DNA of 64,000 bases from Membranipora membranacea (taxonomy: Eukaryota > Bryozoa > Gymnolaemata > Cheilostomatida > Membraniporidae), in the NCBI GenBank assembly GCA_914767715.1, contig OU612074.1:10388062-10452061 (forward strand), in the 5' to 3' direction. Within the stretch, counting starts at the first letter, position 1, and the number at the start of each line of letters is the position of its first letter. Of the stretch, positions 11,739 to 24,934 are shown piece after piece. The notes beneath the pieces are model-generated. The model was not told the origin of the DNA. It searched no databases and saw only the letters and a program-made list of their open reading frames with translations. The position numbers were made by a program, and so were the translations under genes.

Positions 11739-11944
11739 TAACAGTGGAAGACGACTATGGGGAGTATGAAGTACCTGTACATACAACCTCTTATGAATCG
11801 CTTCATGTACCAGAGAACTTTTATGATCTCCTCGGAGATCAGTACTATGATACAATATCTCATACGACAGAGTACAGTGTATGCTCTGTGGCTGACATTG
11901 ACAGACACTACTCAGATATCAATATTGTCACTACTCAGATGTAA
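11739..11944 (+). CDS. Terminal-exon-like ITAM-type tail, copy B
   Basis: Open from acceptor gtttccag (or the second AG, taacag, six bases on, same phase 1) to TAA at 11,942-11,944, with an overlapping AATAAA. Y-E-S-L-(6)-Y-D-L-L is encoded at 11,792-11,833, followed by Y-Y-D-T-I, T-E-Y-S-V-C and H-Y-S-D-I. It differs from copy A at a few residues (E-V-P for E-P-P, H-V-P for H-E-P, D-T-I for D-T-K). Spacing and all tyrosines are kept. Confidence 0.55.
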
Positions 11945-12259
11945 ATAAATCATAGCACAATGTGTTTGATTGCAAGGAAATTTTTTTGGGTCATCTTAAC
12001 TGATTATAAATCAGTTTTTTTTTTCTTCCCGACTGGAAACTATTAATGACACCAATTCCTTTTTGATATATGAATGACATGATCAATGAAGGGTATCTAG
12101 ATTTTAAGTGTTTAAATGTTGGCCAAGCACACAAGCTAACAGTTTTGTATATATGATATATATATATATATATATATGATATGATATATTTTCCTAGACG
12201 ATGAACAGTCATGTTGTATCCTGAATCTGTAGCTTGATAATAGGAGTGCCGACGGTTGG

Positions 12260-12851
12260 CTTGTTTCAGACTGGCATGGGATCACCCTGAGAGCAGACCA
12301 AGGAGTTTGGGAAAAACTCCCTGATCAGATGTACACCAATTTTGATCCAGTTTGCCTGCATTCCAGTTGCACACCCTTCACCGATAAGCCGGAAGGAGAG
12401 AAACTTTGAGTGCAGGCTAACTGAACCTAGAACTGTCCAGAGAGTGTGGGTCCTGCTGCGCAAAGAACCCATCCAGATGCCTATTTGGCAACCTTCGGAT
12501 GTCTGCGTGGCATGTGGTGGTTGCCAGATAGGCATACGGTTGACACTGGGGCAATCGCCGGATGCCATGTAGGCATCCAGTTGCATAGAAGACATCTGGA
12601 CACTAAATTTGCGAATTGGTAAATGGGTTTTTTAACAGAGGAGGATGAGTTGTGAACACTCATCATCAGGCCGACGAACCCATCCTGATGTCCGAGTGCC
12701 AACTTGATTCCTATTTGGCGTTCACTGGATTCCATAACGAACAACCGCCGGATGGCCATCAACCGGTCACATATTTAGTACAACAGGTCCCACCCTTCCT
12801 TAACCAGGGTCTTGCCCTCCCTGCCCTGACTGTTCAACCTTTAACAATAAT
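12260..12851 (+). repeat. Dispersed repeat R1, spacer 1 copy
   Basis: Counterpart of 3483-4075 with scattered substitutions. The GATGCC / GGCATC hairpin is retained. The open frames in it, on either strand, shift between copies and are not treated as genes. Confidence 0.65.
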
Positions 12852-13401
12852 CTAAAAGTTGTCACCTCTTTGAACAAAGGAACACAACTCCTTGACGTAA
12901 TTTCATATTGACGCATGCGTGTTAGACACAGGAAATCAAGACGCTGAAAAGAAACTGACTAGTACTATAAAAAAGTACCTTAGTTACCCAGGTCAGTCAT
13001 TTTTTGGAAACAAGCAGGGGATACAATTGAATATATTCAACACCCATATACTTCAAAAATATTAGGAGTGACTCACTTTATTGACAGTGTGTACTGGTAG
13101 AACAAGTTTGTTCCACAGGTCTGCTTGAAAACTTGATGATTTCAATGTTACTAGTGATTGAAAATTAACAAAAACCAAAGGGAGCCTGGCAAACACTTCA
13201 AGAGACTCTAGTTCTGAAGTAGTGAGATACTCACACACACAACCTGCAGTGATTGAAATTTTGTTACACCAGGGAGAATGGTTACACCAAGGCTTTCTGC
13301 TTTGACAATGACACCTTCATAATTACTGAATGTTATGCTAATCTTTATTTACCCATAACAAAATAGAGTACAGTTATGCTATACTATAGTATGCTGGATA
13401 G

Positions 13402-15905
13402 ATAGATTATCTAAATACTATGTCATAGTTTCTACACCTCTCAGTTTGCCAGTTTGGGAGAAAATCAGTTTTTCAACTCAAAAATGTGGGAGGAGGTAAT
13501 TCCTAATAATTGCCCATGGAATCCCGTTATTTTGCCTTAGAATACCAAAATATTCCCATTTAATCCATTTTCAGCTCAGTTTAAAAGGAATTGGAGCAAG
13601 ATTGTAAATGTTACTGCAGGGTGAAATGTTATGAGACATGGTACAATTATGACTCAAAGTTAATTTAAGTCAGCAAATGTATATCCAGAGAGATGGGAGT
13701 GCATCTTAGAAAGACTTTAAAAGGCTACAGCCACCAAATTCAATCCAATAGAGGGAATTATAGTGTATATCCTATGACCTCTTAATCAAGAGTTTGCACT
13801 TTGGATTGTGAGAGGGCTGAATTGAGAGAAGCTGGCAAAGGAAGAAGCAGCTACTGGAGCTTCAAGGGTAGAACTTTCAACCACTTGCATTACTCCTTGG
13901 TTATAATGAAACCACCACATTCACCACTTGCAGACAAAATTCATTCACCTTATAGCTGGCAAAATAACCCAGATGCTATCAAAATCTTTTGGTAATGTTT
14001 TTTATATTGGTATTAACCTAATCATTTTGTTCAGTCTGATGATCTGAGGCTATGTACTAGGCCACATGACTGCTTCTCAAGACTCAAAGTTACCCTCCCG
14101 ATACTACCTCGTAACATCTCAAAAGCCCGCACAGTCCCTCAAGACTGCATGCAGACTCTGCACGATATTATATTTGCACAGCTGCTGTGATTGGTGTTTT
14201 TTAGCCTGTTTTGACAAGCCACCCTCCCCCCACCTGATTTTGAGGACTTGACACAGTGCCTTTTAATAAGAAATAATCCATTGTGATGGGTACACATTTT
14301 TGTGTGGGGGTGATCATCCGATAGTGATGGCAACTGGGGTGTAGGGGAGGCAACTGGAAATTTCACAGACATGAATTTAATGTATATAGATGAGATTCTA
14401 GTATTGATCATTTCTTAGGTAGCAACTCTGCTCCAGCAGCTGTTTCATGTGATTGAGATTCGAATGCCAACAATGTATTCTAGTTCAGATAATACACCTG
14501 GTTATCTATTTTTTCCCACTCAGTGCCTCAGCGGTTGAGGATGGGATATCTACGCGCAGTGTTAGAAGTGGAAATATGAGGTAGGGGGATGCCAACCAGG
14601 CTGGGGGTCCAAGGGGCCGCCTATGCCGCCGGCTGGGTCGTGGGCGGAGTCCCGGCCGCCGGAGCCCTGTGGTGATTACAATTGAAAATGCATCAAATTT
14701 AGCCATATTTTGGAAAACTCATATTGATGTATTTACCAGCTGGTGTTTACCTGGGTTATGATATAAATGGGGGATGCATCCCCCTAGACAAAGTAGGAAG
14801 AGGGACACCATCCCCTTACATCTCCCCTAAATTCTAACACTATCTACGCATAAACATGTCAATGAGACCTTCACACTATCATTCATTAGTTGTCCAGTTT
14901 ATCAGGTTTATTAGCCTATTTCTCTGGTGTAAATATTTACAGAATAAGTCAGAGTGGCTAAAAGTCTGAGACCGCGAGAACTATCAGAGCCCTGCGCTTA
15001 TTATTCAAAAGACGTCACCAAGAAGGGAAACAATTTTTATAATATGAATAGAGAGAGACTGAATGTGATTAGAATAATTTCAAATCAAAACAAGAAGCGT
15101 TATGACATGTGCTATTCAGGCCTACCATACAGAATAAAATCTTTCTCTAATTTTCCTTCTTGGTGATATTAGAAATTCTCTTAGGGAAGACAAAGTTACG
15201 CTATGGTACTCCCATTTGACTCATTCTGATTCTTCTCTTCTGTTTAGACATTAGCCAATGTCATTGAATACATTATATCCACTGACTCTAAGTTGAGCTA
15301 CAAAATCTTATCTGGGCGTTGTTCAACACGGTTGTCAGAGGCAATCAGCCCCATCTAATTTATATTGTGCGAGCTGGTAGAAATTGGTTGGATGCACGTC
15401 GTAGTGGGTCTTAAACAAAGCAATATATGTAGTATCTAGGTATATATACATTTTGTATACAGTATATATACAGTATGTATATTATAATATCAAGGCTCGA
15501 ACGGTGAGGTTTCAAATCAGAAATTACACAACAGGCAAAACAATGGGATTATATAGCAATAATTAGAGTTATCCCCTCCGTTCTTTTTAAGTTTAAAAAT
15601 TTAATTTCTCTTCAACTGACAAGCTTAGAGGTGTAGAACTAAGACATAATATTGACACAACCTATCTCCACACATAAATGCTGCCAAATTGTTGCCCACT
15701 TCAGTTATAATGAACTGAACGATAGCTTTTCGTTAATTCAGGACTATAACCCTGGATTACTTTCTAACTGGCAGACTGAGAGGTGTAGAAACCATATATG
15801 TGAAATCAGCATAAAATTCTGATCTAGAAAAATTTAATTCCATATTGCCCCCATTTCGTTAAAGTAAACACCTTTTTTTGAGCACTTATAGCTAGGTGTC
15901 TTCTG
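13402..15905. mobile_element. Insertion between TRIM copies 1 and 2, bounded in part by TIRs (13,428-15,792)
   Basis: Homology to the other spacers stops after atgctggata (13,400) and resumes at ggggactagcgtg (about 15,915). Inside, GTTTCTACACCTCTCAGT-T-TGCCAG (13,428-13,452) is matched by its inverted copy at 15,768-15,792 with one mismatch, defining a 2,365-bp element. CATA flanks both sides and could be a 4-bp target duplication. No transposase frame is visible, so it is non-autonomous or decayed. About 340 bp of the ancestral spacer (present before copies 1 and 4) is missing here. A second partial TIR-like motif at about 15,615 suggests nesting. Confidence 0.6.
14595..14675. repeat. GC-rich island inside the insertion
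   Basis: An ~80-bp stretch of repeated GGCCGCC / GCCGCCGG / GGCTGGG motifs stands out from the AT-rich surroundings. It looks like a minisatellite or a piece of another repeat. No gene is seen. Confidence 0.5.
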
Positions 15906-16014
15906 GACTATGGGGACTAGCGTGTTCTAGGTTGTTGCTGGCTTAGCCTGACAAACCCTGAATGGCGTTCTAAAACATTACAAAAAGTTATACTGCTTTT
16001 AATGCAAAGGCCTT

Positions 16015-16056
16015 GCATCGATGCGATGCGCTGCAATGCGATGCGATGCGCTGCGA
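16015..16056. repeat. (GATGC)n minisatellite upstream of TRIM copy 2
   Basis: Repeats of gatgc and gctgc are expanded here to about eight units. The other copies have only one to three units at this site (for example aacaatgcgccgcgat near 5041). Confidence 0.85.
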
Positions 16057-16289
16057 TACCCAACTTTTGCAATATCCAAACTTCTAATACTTCCTGCTTG
16101 AAATTTTAGGGTTGTAACAGAAGCACATTACAAGTGAGATTGCATATAAAACAGGCAAAAATATAGGGTGAGTATACCATAACAGAGTATCAGCATTAGA
16201 GTTTGTTGGTCTGATCCGAGAGTGTGACTGGCGGCGCCTGGGACCTTGGTTAATCAACACTGTAATCTGCATTTTTTAGTTCTGTAAAG

Positions 16290-19200
16290 ATGGCAGCATC
16301 AGATTCAAGAGAAGAAGTGTTCCTCGAATGTGGATTGTGCTTCGAGAATGACGAGCTGAAGAGGCTACCATGTAACCCTGAGCACATTTATTGTGTTACA
16401 TGCCTGACTAAAGACTCTGAAGTTACCAAGATCCTCAAATGTCCATTATGCAGGTAATCATTCTTTCAAATAATTTTGTGCTGCATTATGGTATACTATA
16501 CCAGAAATTATGACACAATATGAACCCCGGCAAACAATGCTTGAACTTGGTGGCTACAAACATAAAGGTAGCCAGTTATGATTAAAATGTGGTACAATTT
16601 TTTGAATCTGCATTTGTTGAATATAATACACAAACTTACTACACATTGCAACAAATTTTACCCAGTTATGATTGTATATGCCGGCCACCGAGTATGATTT
16701 CATGTGAATTTTATTCCAGATCTGTGTTTGATGAATGTATAGATGACATCCCATCAGCAGGAGCTCCATTAGACAAGTTTCTGTGTTGTGATGTTTGTAT
16801 GAGGAAAGATGATAAGAGAAGATTGGCTCAGATTTACTGTGTAATCTGTCAAAAAAAGTTTTGTACTCCTCATGAAAAGGTAAAATCAATGAGCTGCCTT
16901 TGAGCCATGAATGAGCTGAATGAATCAATAAATGAATTGTGTTGGGTGAATCAATAAAATGGTCACGTCATCGCAGACCGGTGTTTAGTGTAAGACTCAT
17001 TCATAGTCAACAAGTCTTATCTTAAATATTGAATCACATCCTGGTCATCCTAGTCCTGCAAACTTTCTTCTATGTTGTACATGACATATAATATGAGCAC
17101 TGACCGATATACCGACAGCTACCGAGCAATATTATACTACTAGTTTTTCTCTATTGAAGAGTCACAATGACGCACTTGATGATCACAGACGTATCAGAAT
17201 GGATGAGTATAAGAGAGAGTATAGAAAGATGGAGACGCGATTCTGTGATAAGCATCCTAATATGGTTTACTCGCTAGCTTGCGAAATCTGCTGTGAAGTC
17301 TTTTGTGCCGGCTGCGTGAACCAATTGAATCCCTGCACTGATGGTTGGTAGTTATGGTTACTAAACACATGAATAAGTTCCACCATATATGTACATGAAG
17401 TAACGCAGGTCACCTGACAGGTGATTTTAACTTTATGATATGAGATTACCTAAATTGTAGGCCAAACTTAAAGACTACTGGAAGATCAAAACAATATATA
17501 GCCTGGCAGCTAGTTCTGCGATGTTCTAACGCTGAAAATGTTCATACCATTTCGGGTTAAAAATTATTCATGGTGCTAGAAATTGTCCCCCTGCTCATCT
17601 ATTAGGTATTTATTCCTGTACTGTACAAACCCAACGAAAACCACTGCACAATTCTTTAAATTAAAGATTTTTCCACATAAATTAAACATTAATTGTCGGG
17701 GGACATTGTAAGATAGGTAACTTCATACATCAACCTGTACAGTTCTCTAAAGTAGATAGAGCTGGAAGCTTATTAGGCTGACACAGCACTAGGGATAAAT
17801 ACCTCAAAGACGAGGAGGGGAGACAATTTCTAAGTCAACACATAATTTTTTCCAAGCAGTGCTATGAACTTTTTCAGTGTAAAGATTTTGCATAACTACT
17901 GCAGTTCTAGCTGCAAGACTATGTAATGCTTTGATCCTTTGGCAGTCTTCAAAGCAGAGGTAAAATTGTATCTTACAGGTGTTAACCACAGACTGACATC
18001 AATATTGAACATTGTGGAAGAACTCACAAACAAGGCCAATGAGAAGAAAGTTTGGATATTCGATAAGGAGGAGCACCTGTTAGGAATGTCTAAACAGCTG
18101 ACAGCTGTCATATCCGACTGGGACGCAGAAACTCAACAGATGATAGAGATACTACATGACGCCAGAGATAACCAGGTCTGTAGTCCGATATAGTAACCAG
18201 TATTTCGAGATGTTCTCTCTCAATCACTGTGTTTCCATGATGTGTTCGAGCTGGAACTAAGTTGTCACCTCTTAGCACGACCAAGAAAACTGCATCTGTC
18301 TCTATGGGCTGTTGTCTGTCGAACTGAAACTTCAAAAATTTTGCCGGCAATTGAACCTGGGACCCCTGATCTGCAACATTTGATAATAACGGCACAGCCA
18401 TGCTTGTGGGCTTGCTGCAGTTTGGTCTACTCAGCGTCATCTCAATCTTTGAGCTCAGTGCGAACTGGGAGGCATTTCCCTGGATCAAACAGCCTTGAAA
18501 GTTTCTCAGCTCGACCTCATAGAAATACAGTGAATGCCAGGCTATGTTGGTTGGTTGAAAGTGAAATCATCAGGTGGATTTTGTAAACGTATTATCATAT
18601 CTAATATCAAGGAGTATTACTCCCTCATAATATTGGAACTTTCACTGTTGACTGCCACGCTTATGCCAATAAGATACAATTGTTGATTAGGAAGCATAGA
18701 AATAGAGCCGATAGCAACCTAGACCCCTCTTGGGAGTCGTCCCACTTTTTGCCAATCGCGTGAAATCAGTGGTAGGGTTTCTGTCAAGAATGAAATTAAT
18801 GGACTAGCTGAAAAACTAACCCGCTATCCTTACTACTATCTGGTTGTAACAGGAATTTTTTTCTGGACTTTGAAATTCATCAAGATAACAGGCTATCCCT
18901 ACCACTGATTGTTGTTAACCAGTAATAACAAAAACCGCAAATACTGGTTAGGCATCTATGTATCGATGTCTATGTTAGGAAGCCTCAAGTGCATTTACCA
19001 TCATATAAAACTTCATGACTGAGCACTTATGATAGCCTCATGATGTCAACACATTCAAGCTAAATGTTTATGGTAGGGTCATGATGTCAATACATTTTTA
19101 CTTTAGGTAGCAGAACTGATGCACAAATATGCCGAGTTGGAGGAGAAACTGATAGAACTCAGAAATCTATCCAGAATTGAGGTAACAAGTTTTCTGGATG

Positions 19201-21573
19201 ATGAGATTGGGAGTCTACTGGATAAACTTAGCAGGCAGGTGGCCAGAATAGATAAAAGACTCTTCACATATCATGAGGTAAGTACCAGGTGGAATAACTA
19301 TTAATTTTGTGGTATGCTACCTGAGTGATCAGTAGTGGAGACAATTCAAATACAAAAAGAATTCATGGGTGTGAGGCTGTGAGTTTGGCTCGAATATTCT
19401 TGCTCATTCTAAATGAAGGTTCTCCCTGATTCCTCGGTAAAGGGGCTCAGACAGTAGGTAGAAGATTCCAGTTGGCTCTTGGGGTCAGAATCTGCTTCCA
19501 CTCAGTCTCATTACAGTTTTGTCGCCTATATAAAAGCGTGTCATGTATTCTAATAGGTTGACGTGGCAAGTGGATACAAGGAGACAGAGAAACTTATAGA
19601 TGAACTGATGAATATGGAGGTCCCTCAATACAAACCTTCATCTAATCATGTCCAACTCTCAGATAAAGGTTTGATCATTAGTTAACTTAGATATATTTGG
19701 TTATAGACTACGCAAAGACTAAAGCAGTATATAGCCTGGCAGCAAGTTCTCCAGTAGTTATGTCATTACTGCTGCAACTAATTTATTTGGAAAAAATAAG
19801 TAATGAAAAATGAATTCTTTTGGCTTGTAGTGTACATTGAAGGGGAGACAATTTCGATTACTATTTACCCGAAAGTGTTATGAAATTTGTTTAGTGTCAA
19901 ATTATTGCGGATATTCTGTAGAACTAGCTGCCAGACTATATGTTCTTTTGGTCGTTCGGTAGTGTTTAAAATCTGATATATGACCATTCGTCATAAAATT
20001 ATACCTAACATTTATTGAAAGAGAGGCACTCTTTCCACCATCAATAATTTATGCCAAGTAGAGCATTGAATTTTTTTATCATGCAAACCTGACATAACTT
20101 TATTATAAGTACCCGCTTCTCGGCCTATTGGCTAAGATCAAAGTGTCACTGCCAATGGTGGATTAGTGCCATTTCAGTTTTGGCAGCTCGCTGCACACTT
20201 ATGATTAGGAGGTCCTCTATGGCCTCACCTCTAGGATGCATTCTAGTTTTCTAGGATGTATCACATTCTCAGTAGGAGGATTTAGGGCACCTTGTGTCCC
20301 TCTTTAGGGGCAGCCCAATCTTCTGTTTCTTAGCAAACAGCAAGTACCCGCTGACTATAACATGCCTTTGATAGTCTTTAACTTAACTTTAATATAAAAT
20401 ATCCCGCTACATTGCTGCTACCTCTCAAGCATCAGGACTTCATTTTATAATCTTTGTTTTCATTTTAGAATGCAGGAATGTTCAGCTTGCTGTTGAAATT
20501 TCACAGTCATCCCCGAAGCTCTTTGAACTTCCCGCATTAGCCAATCACCCTCCTCCAACCTCTATGAGATTACTCAACACTGTCAAATTCCCAGATTATG
20601 TCCGATGCGTTACCAAACATCGCAATAAGATTTATGCTGGTATTGGAGATAGACATATGATTGCACTTGATGCAGTAAATACCAGTCCACCCTCTGAGTT
20701 TGTGAACATTGGCGGTGGGGTTTCAAGTATCCAAGTTCATAATGATGAGCTGTATGTGTTCTCAGATACCACATGTAAGGTTTATGTATATGACTTGGAT
20801 GGAGAGCTAAAGAGGTCTTGGTCCCATAAAAGTAGCAGTATTGCTGGTATCAATACGCTCCGAGTAGTAAATGAGAAGGTGGTTGTTCCAGATGGAGCCT
20901 CTAAATCTCTATCACTTTACACTCTTCAGGGTGAGCTTATAAAACAGATCAAGGTTCCTGGTATGTCAAGATGGCCTAAATCATTAGCTGTATGCGGTTC
21001 TGACTCTGTTATCATATCCTACTGGAGTGCGAACAGTGTACTCAGAGTAAACATAGACAGTGGAGAGGTGATGTGGACATCTAAACATGTAAACAGCCCG
21101 CAAGGAGTTGTCTGCTACAAGGACAGATATGTACTCGTGTCTAACCGGAACGAAAAAACAAAGATATGGATACTGGATGCGGGTACAGGTAATGTCATGT
21201 TCGTCTATCTATACTATATGATTTTTGTTTCCGCTATAATGTCTGACATTTTACATTTCACAAAAAAGAAGTTTAATAGAGCACTGCCAACCCATTTGTT
21301 TGATCTTTTGTTTGTATCATGTTCATGCACTCCTCCTCCCCTCCCTAAATGTGTAGAAGTAAATTATAGTGACACTCAACTCTAAAGAAGAAGTTTGCAC
21401 AGTCTCAACTTCATTTCTCTATAATTTACTTTTTAGGGGAGATGGTAGGTGACTTATGTGGAGAGACTGGAGTCAATTGCTCCCGTTTTGACCTCGATGT
21501 TTTTGATGATACTCTGATTATCGCTAAATTCGAACAGAGAGCAGTGCAGTGCTACCAGCTTATCTCAGGATGA
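16290..21573 (+). CDS. TRIM-like RING/B-box/coiled-coil/propeller protein, copy 2 (614 aa)
   Basis: Exons: 16,290-16,453; 16,720-16,879; 17,160-17,343; 17,979-18,175; 19,107-19,277; 19,557-19,668; 20,469-21,188; 21,437-21,573 (1845 nt, all phases closing). Domain order is as in copy 1, and the RING (C14 to C54), both B-boxes and coiled coil are near identical. Exon 7 is one codon longer than in copies 0 and 1, in the loop after the R-S-W-S-H motif (K-S-S-S-I-A-G-I-N-T). The propeller is otherwise closest to copy 1. A probable 5'-UTR intron (donor gtgagtat, acceptor ttttttag) precedes the ATG as in the other copies. The upstream region carries the GATGC expansion and the 2.4-kb insertion, so its regulation may differ. 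Function is inferred from the TRIM family: probable E3 ligase with propeller-mediated target binding. Confidence 0.9.
17470..17949. mobile_element. MITE family A, intron 3 of copy 2
   Basis: Imperfect inverted ends of about 55 bp: AAGACTACTGGAAGATCAAA... on the left, and on the right GCATAACTACTGC...CTTTGGCAGTCTT, whose reverse complement starts AAGACTGCC-AAAGGATCAAA. Length ~480 bp. It ends 29 bp before exon 4, so the branch point or acceptor region of exon 4 abuts the element. Equivalents at 26,233-26,711 and 35,204-35,682. Confidence 0.6.
20113..20146 (+). repeat. U2 snRNA 5'-end-like segment in intron 6 (copy 2)
   Basis: Same as 222-255, with an intact CGCTTCTCGGCC and GGCTAAGATCA. Confidence 0.6.
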
Positions 21574-21590
21574 GTGTTTTAACAAGGATA

Positions 21591-21659
21591 TGATACTCTG
21601 ATTATCGTTAAAGATCATCAGAAAGTAGTGCAGAGTTACTAGCTTATCTCAGGATGAGT
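21591..21659 (+). pseudogene. Tandem fragment of TRIM exon 8 (copy 2)
   Basis: Bases from tgatactctgattatcg to the end of the exon (first copy from 21,507) are repeated with an 84-bp period just after the true stop. The repeat contains TAC-TAG where exon 8 has TAC-CAG and lies downstream of the stop, so it is non-coding. Only copy 2 has it. Confidence 0.8.
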
Positions 21660-22104
21660 ATATCAACGTGGAAATTGTTTATTTTTCAATTATGGTTGGG
21701 GTGTAGTAACATCTTTCATTGTTTTAGAACTTTTCAAATCGACAACAGGCAGAACATTACTATCAAATGAATTGTTTATACGATCATGAGATTGATTGAA
21801 AATTAGATTTCATTATTACTAAAACGACATTCATATAGCCTCAATAACACTACAATTTATTGCGATAAAGACTGAGGCTATTTTTTTTCATCTCCTTCTC
21901 TCTAACTGCTTGCCATAGAGTTATTATAATAACTCTGTGGTTGGAGTATTCATTTCCTATCTGTTATAAATGAAATCATTGTTATTATTTATTTATATTA
22001 TAATGCCGAAGAAAAGAGAACACAACTTCATATTCGACATGTTCTTTCTCATATTATCAGAGAGGTCTCCTTGATATTATTCAATTTACTGTTACTCTTT
22101 AGTC

Positions 22105-22169
22105 TAGCCAATGTGTTGGCTCTGATTGGTGGTGGGGGGAAGAACCAATCAGAGCAAACATATTGGCTA
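22105..22169. repeat. Long hairpin, 26-nt arms (spacer 2)
   Basis: Arms 22,105-22,130 and 22,144-22,169 with two mismatches. Counterpart of the perfect hairpin at 10,947-11,011. Confidence 0.8.
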
Positions 22170-22894
22170 CTTTTTAGCTCTTTTAAGAGTAAAACTAACT
22201 TTTTTGAAATTTTTCTTTTCTCTCCTACTTTTCTCAAAACAGACAAAGTGACTTTTCTACACCATCCCACTTACTTACTTTTTCTCAAAATATTTAATCA
22301 TATTTTAATATATATTATATCACTGTGTTATAAGTTTTTGTTCTTTGATACGTCCCAGAGCCTTTAATTTAGGGCCTCAACAAAAAAAAATTGCATGGGA
22401 GGGCGCTCTGGTCCCTCACCCATACCCTTCCTGCGTGCCATGGGCCTATAAATATACCCAACTAAATCAACTCCTTTTCCACAAAAATAGTAGGCGGTCC
22501 TGCTATTATAGCCTTATTAGTTATCTCAAAGGCACATATTGCTTTACTAGTACTTTTTGACCAGTTGAACTCCATCTAAATGGTTAACAAGGTATATCAG
22601 TCAACCTTGTTTACCTTCTAATAAAAATCACACGAATTTGCATACTACTGATTATTAAGAGCTCAAAAAACCTTTGTTGTCTGTTTTTCATTCCTTTACT
22701 TCAGCCCTGCTTTCCATTCAAAGCAACAAAATTTCAGTTCCTGGTGGTTGCGATCTATTGCATTGTACTGGATGTCACATAAACATCGCAATAAAATAAT
22801 ATGAGTGATTAACAGAGATTGGCAAATAGAGCAGCAACTTTATACTAACAAAAAAACCGAACTGATGATTCACATCAGCTCGTGTTTGTAACAG

Positions 22895-23094
22895 TGGAAG
22901 ACGACTATGGGGAGTATGAAGTACCTGTACATACAACCTCTTATGAATCGCTTCATGTACCAGAGAACTTTTATAACCTCCTCGGAGATCAGTACTATGA
23001 TACAATATCTCATACGACAGAGTACAGTGTATGCTCTGTGGCTGACATTGACAGACACTACTCAGATATCAATATTGTCACTACTCAGATGTAA
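22895..23094 (+). CDS. Terminal-exon-like ITAM-type tail, copy C
   Basis: Six bases, including the first AG and part of the pyrimidine tract, are missing relative to copies A and B (gtttgtaacag), so only the downstream acceptor remains. The frame is open to TAA at 23,092-23,094. Y-E-S-L-(6)-Y-N-L-L (22,942-22,983) keeps the ITAM spacing despite D to N in the second motif. The poly(A) signal is retained. Weakening of the tract may reduce use of this copy. Confidence 0.5.
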
Positions 23095-23310
23095 ATAAAT
23101 CATAGCACAATGTGTTTGATTGCAAGGAAATTTTTTGGGTCATCTTAACTGATTATAAATCAGTTTTTTTTTATCTTCCCGACTGGAAACTATTAATGAC
23201 ACCAATTCCTTTTTAGTATATGAATGACATGATCAATGAAGGGTATCTAGATTTTATGTGTTTAAATGTTGGCCAAGCACACAAGCTAACAGTTTTGTAT
23301 ATATGATATA

Positions 23311-23343
<33 letters not shown>

Positions 23344-23419
23344 GATATGATATATTTTCCTAGACGATGAACACTCATGTTGTATCCTGAATCTGTAGCT
23401 TGATAATAGGAGTGTCGAC

Positions 23420-24012
23420 GGTTGGCTTGTTTCAGACTAGCATGGGATCACCCTGAGAGCAGACCAAGGAGTTTGGGACAAACTCCCTGATCAGACGTAC
23501 ACCAATTTTGATCCGGTTTGTCTGCATTCCAGTTGCACACCCTTCACCGATAAGCCGGAAGGGGAGAAACTTTGAGTGCAGGCTAACTGAACCTAGAACT
23601 GTCCAGAGTGTGTGGGTCCTCCTGCGCAAAGAACCCATCCATATGCCTATTTGGCAGCCTTCGGATGTCTGCGTGGCATGTGGTGGTTGCCAGATAGGCA
23701 TACGGTTGACACTGGGACAACCGCTAGATGCCATGTAGGCATCCAGTTGCATAGAAGACATCTCTGGACACTAAATTGGTGAATTGGCAAATGGGTTTTT
23801 TAACAGAGGAGGATGAGTTGTGAACACTCATCATCAGGTCGACGAACCTATCCTGATGTCCGAGTGCCAACTTGATTCCTATTTGGCGTACACTGGATTC
23901 CATAACGAACAACCGCCGGATGGCTATCAACCGGTCACATATTTAGTACAACAGGTCCCACCCTCCCCTAACCAGGGGGTCTTGCCCTCCCTGCCCTAAC
24001 TGTTCAACCTTT
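23420..24012 (+). repeat. Dispersed repeat R1, spacer 2 copy
   Basis: Counterpart of 3483-4075 with scattered substitutions and small indels. Confidence 0.65.
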
Positions 24013-24934
24013 AAAAACAGTTTAAAAGTTGTCACCTCTTTAAACAAACGAACACAACTCCTTGATGTAATTTCATATTGACGCTTGCGTGTTAGACACA
24101 GGAAATCAAGACACTGAAAAGAAACTGACTAGTATTATAAAAAATACCTTTATTACCCAGTTCAGTCATTTTTTGGAAACAAGCAGGAAATACAATTGAA
24201 TATATTCAGCACCCATATACTTCAAAGATATAAGGAATGACTCACTTTATTGTCTGTTTGTACTGGTAGATCAAGTTTGTTCTACAGAACTGCTTGAAAA
24301 CTTGTGTTTTCAATGTGTCTAGTAGGGATTGAAAATTAACCAAAACCAAAGGCCAGGGACCCTGGCAAACAGTTCAAGAGACCCTAGTTCTGGAATAGTG
24401 AGATACTCTTACACACAACCTGCAGTCATTGGAATTTTGTTACACAAATGTTTTCTGCTTTGCCAATGATACCTTCACAATTACTGAATGTTAATCTATA
24501 AGCTTTATTCAACCCTCTAGCTAGTGCATTTGCACACTTAGTGTTTAGATCAATCTTTGACAGAGGTGGCTTGCATACATGGACATAGCTCGAGGGACTA
24601 GCGCGTTCTAGGTTGTTGCTGGCTAAGCAGGACAAACCCTGAATGGTGTTCTGAAACATTAGAACAATTTATGCTGCTTTGAATGCAAAGGTATTGTAAC
24701 GATGCGCTGCGATGCCCGACTTTTGCAATATCCAAACTTCTAATACTCCCTGCTTGAAAATTTGGTGTTGTAACAGAAGCACATTCTAAGTGAGATTATA
24801 AAAAAATATAGGGTGAGTATACCATAACAGAGTATCGGCATTAGAGTTTGTTGGTCTGATCCGAGAGTGTGTCTGGCGGATCCTGGGACCTTGGTTAATC
24901 AACACTGAAATCTGCATCTTTTAGTTCTACACAA

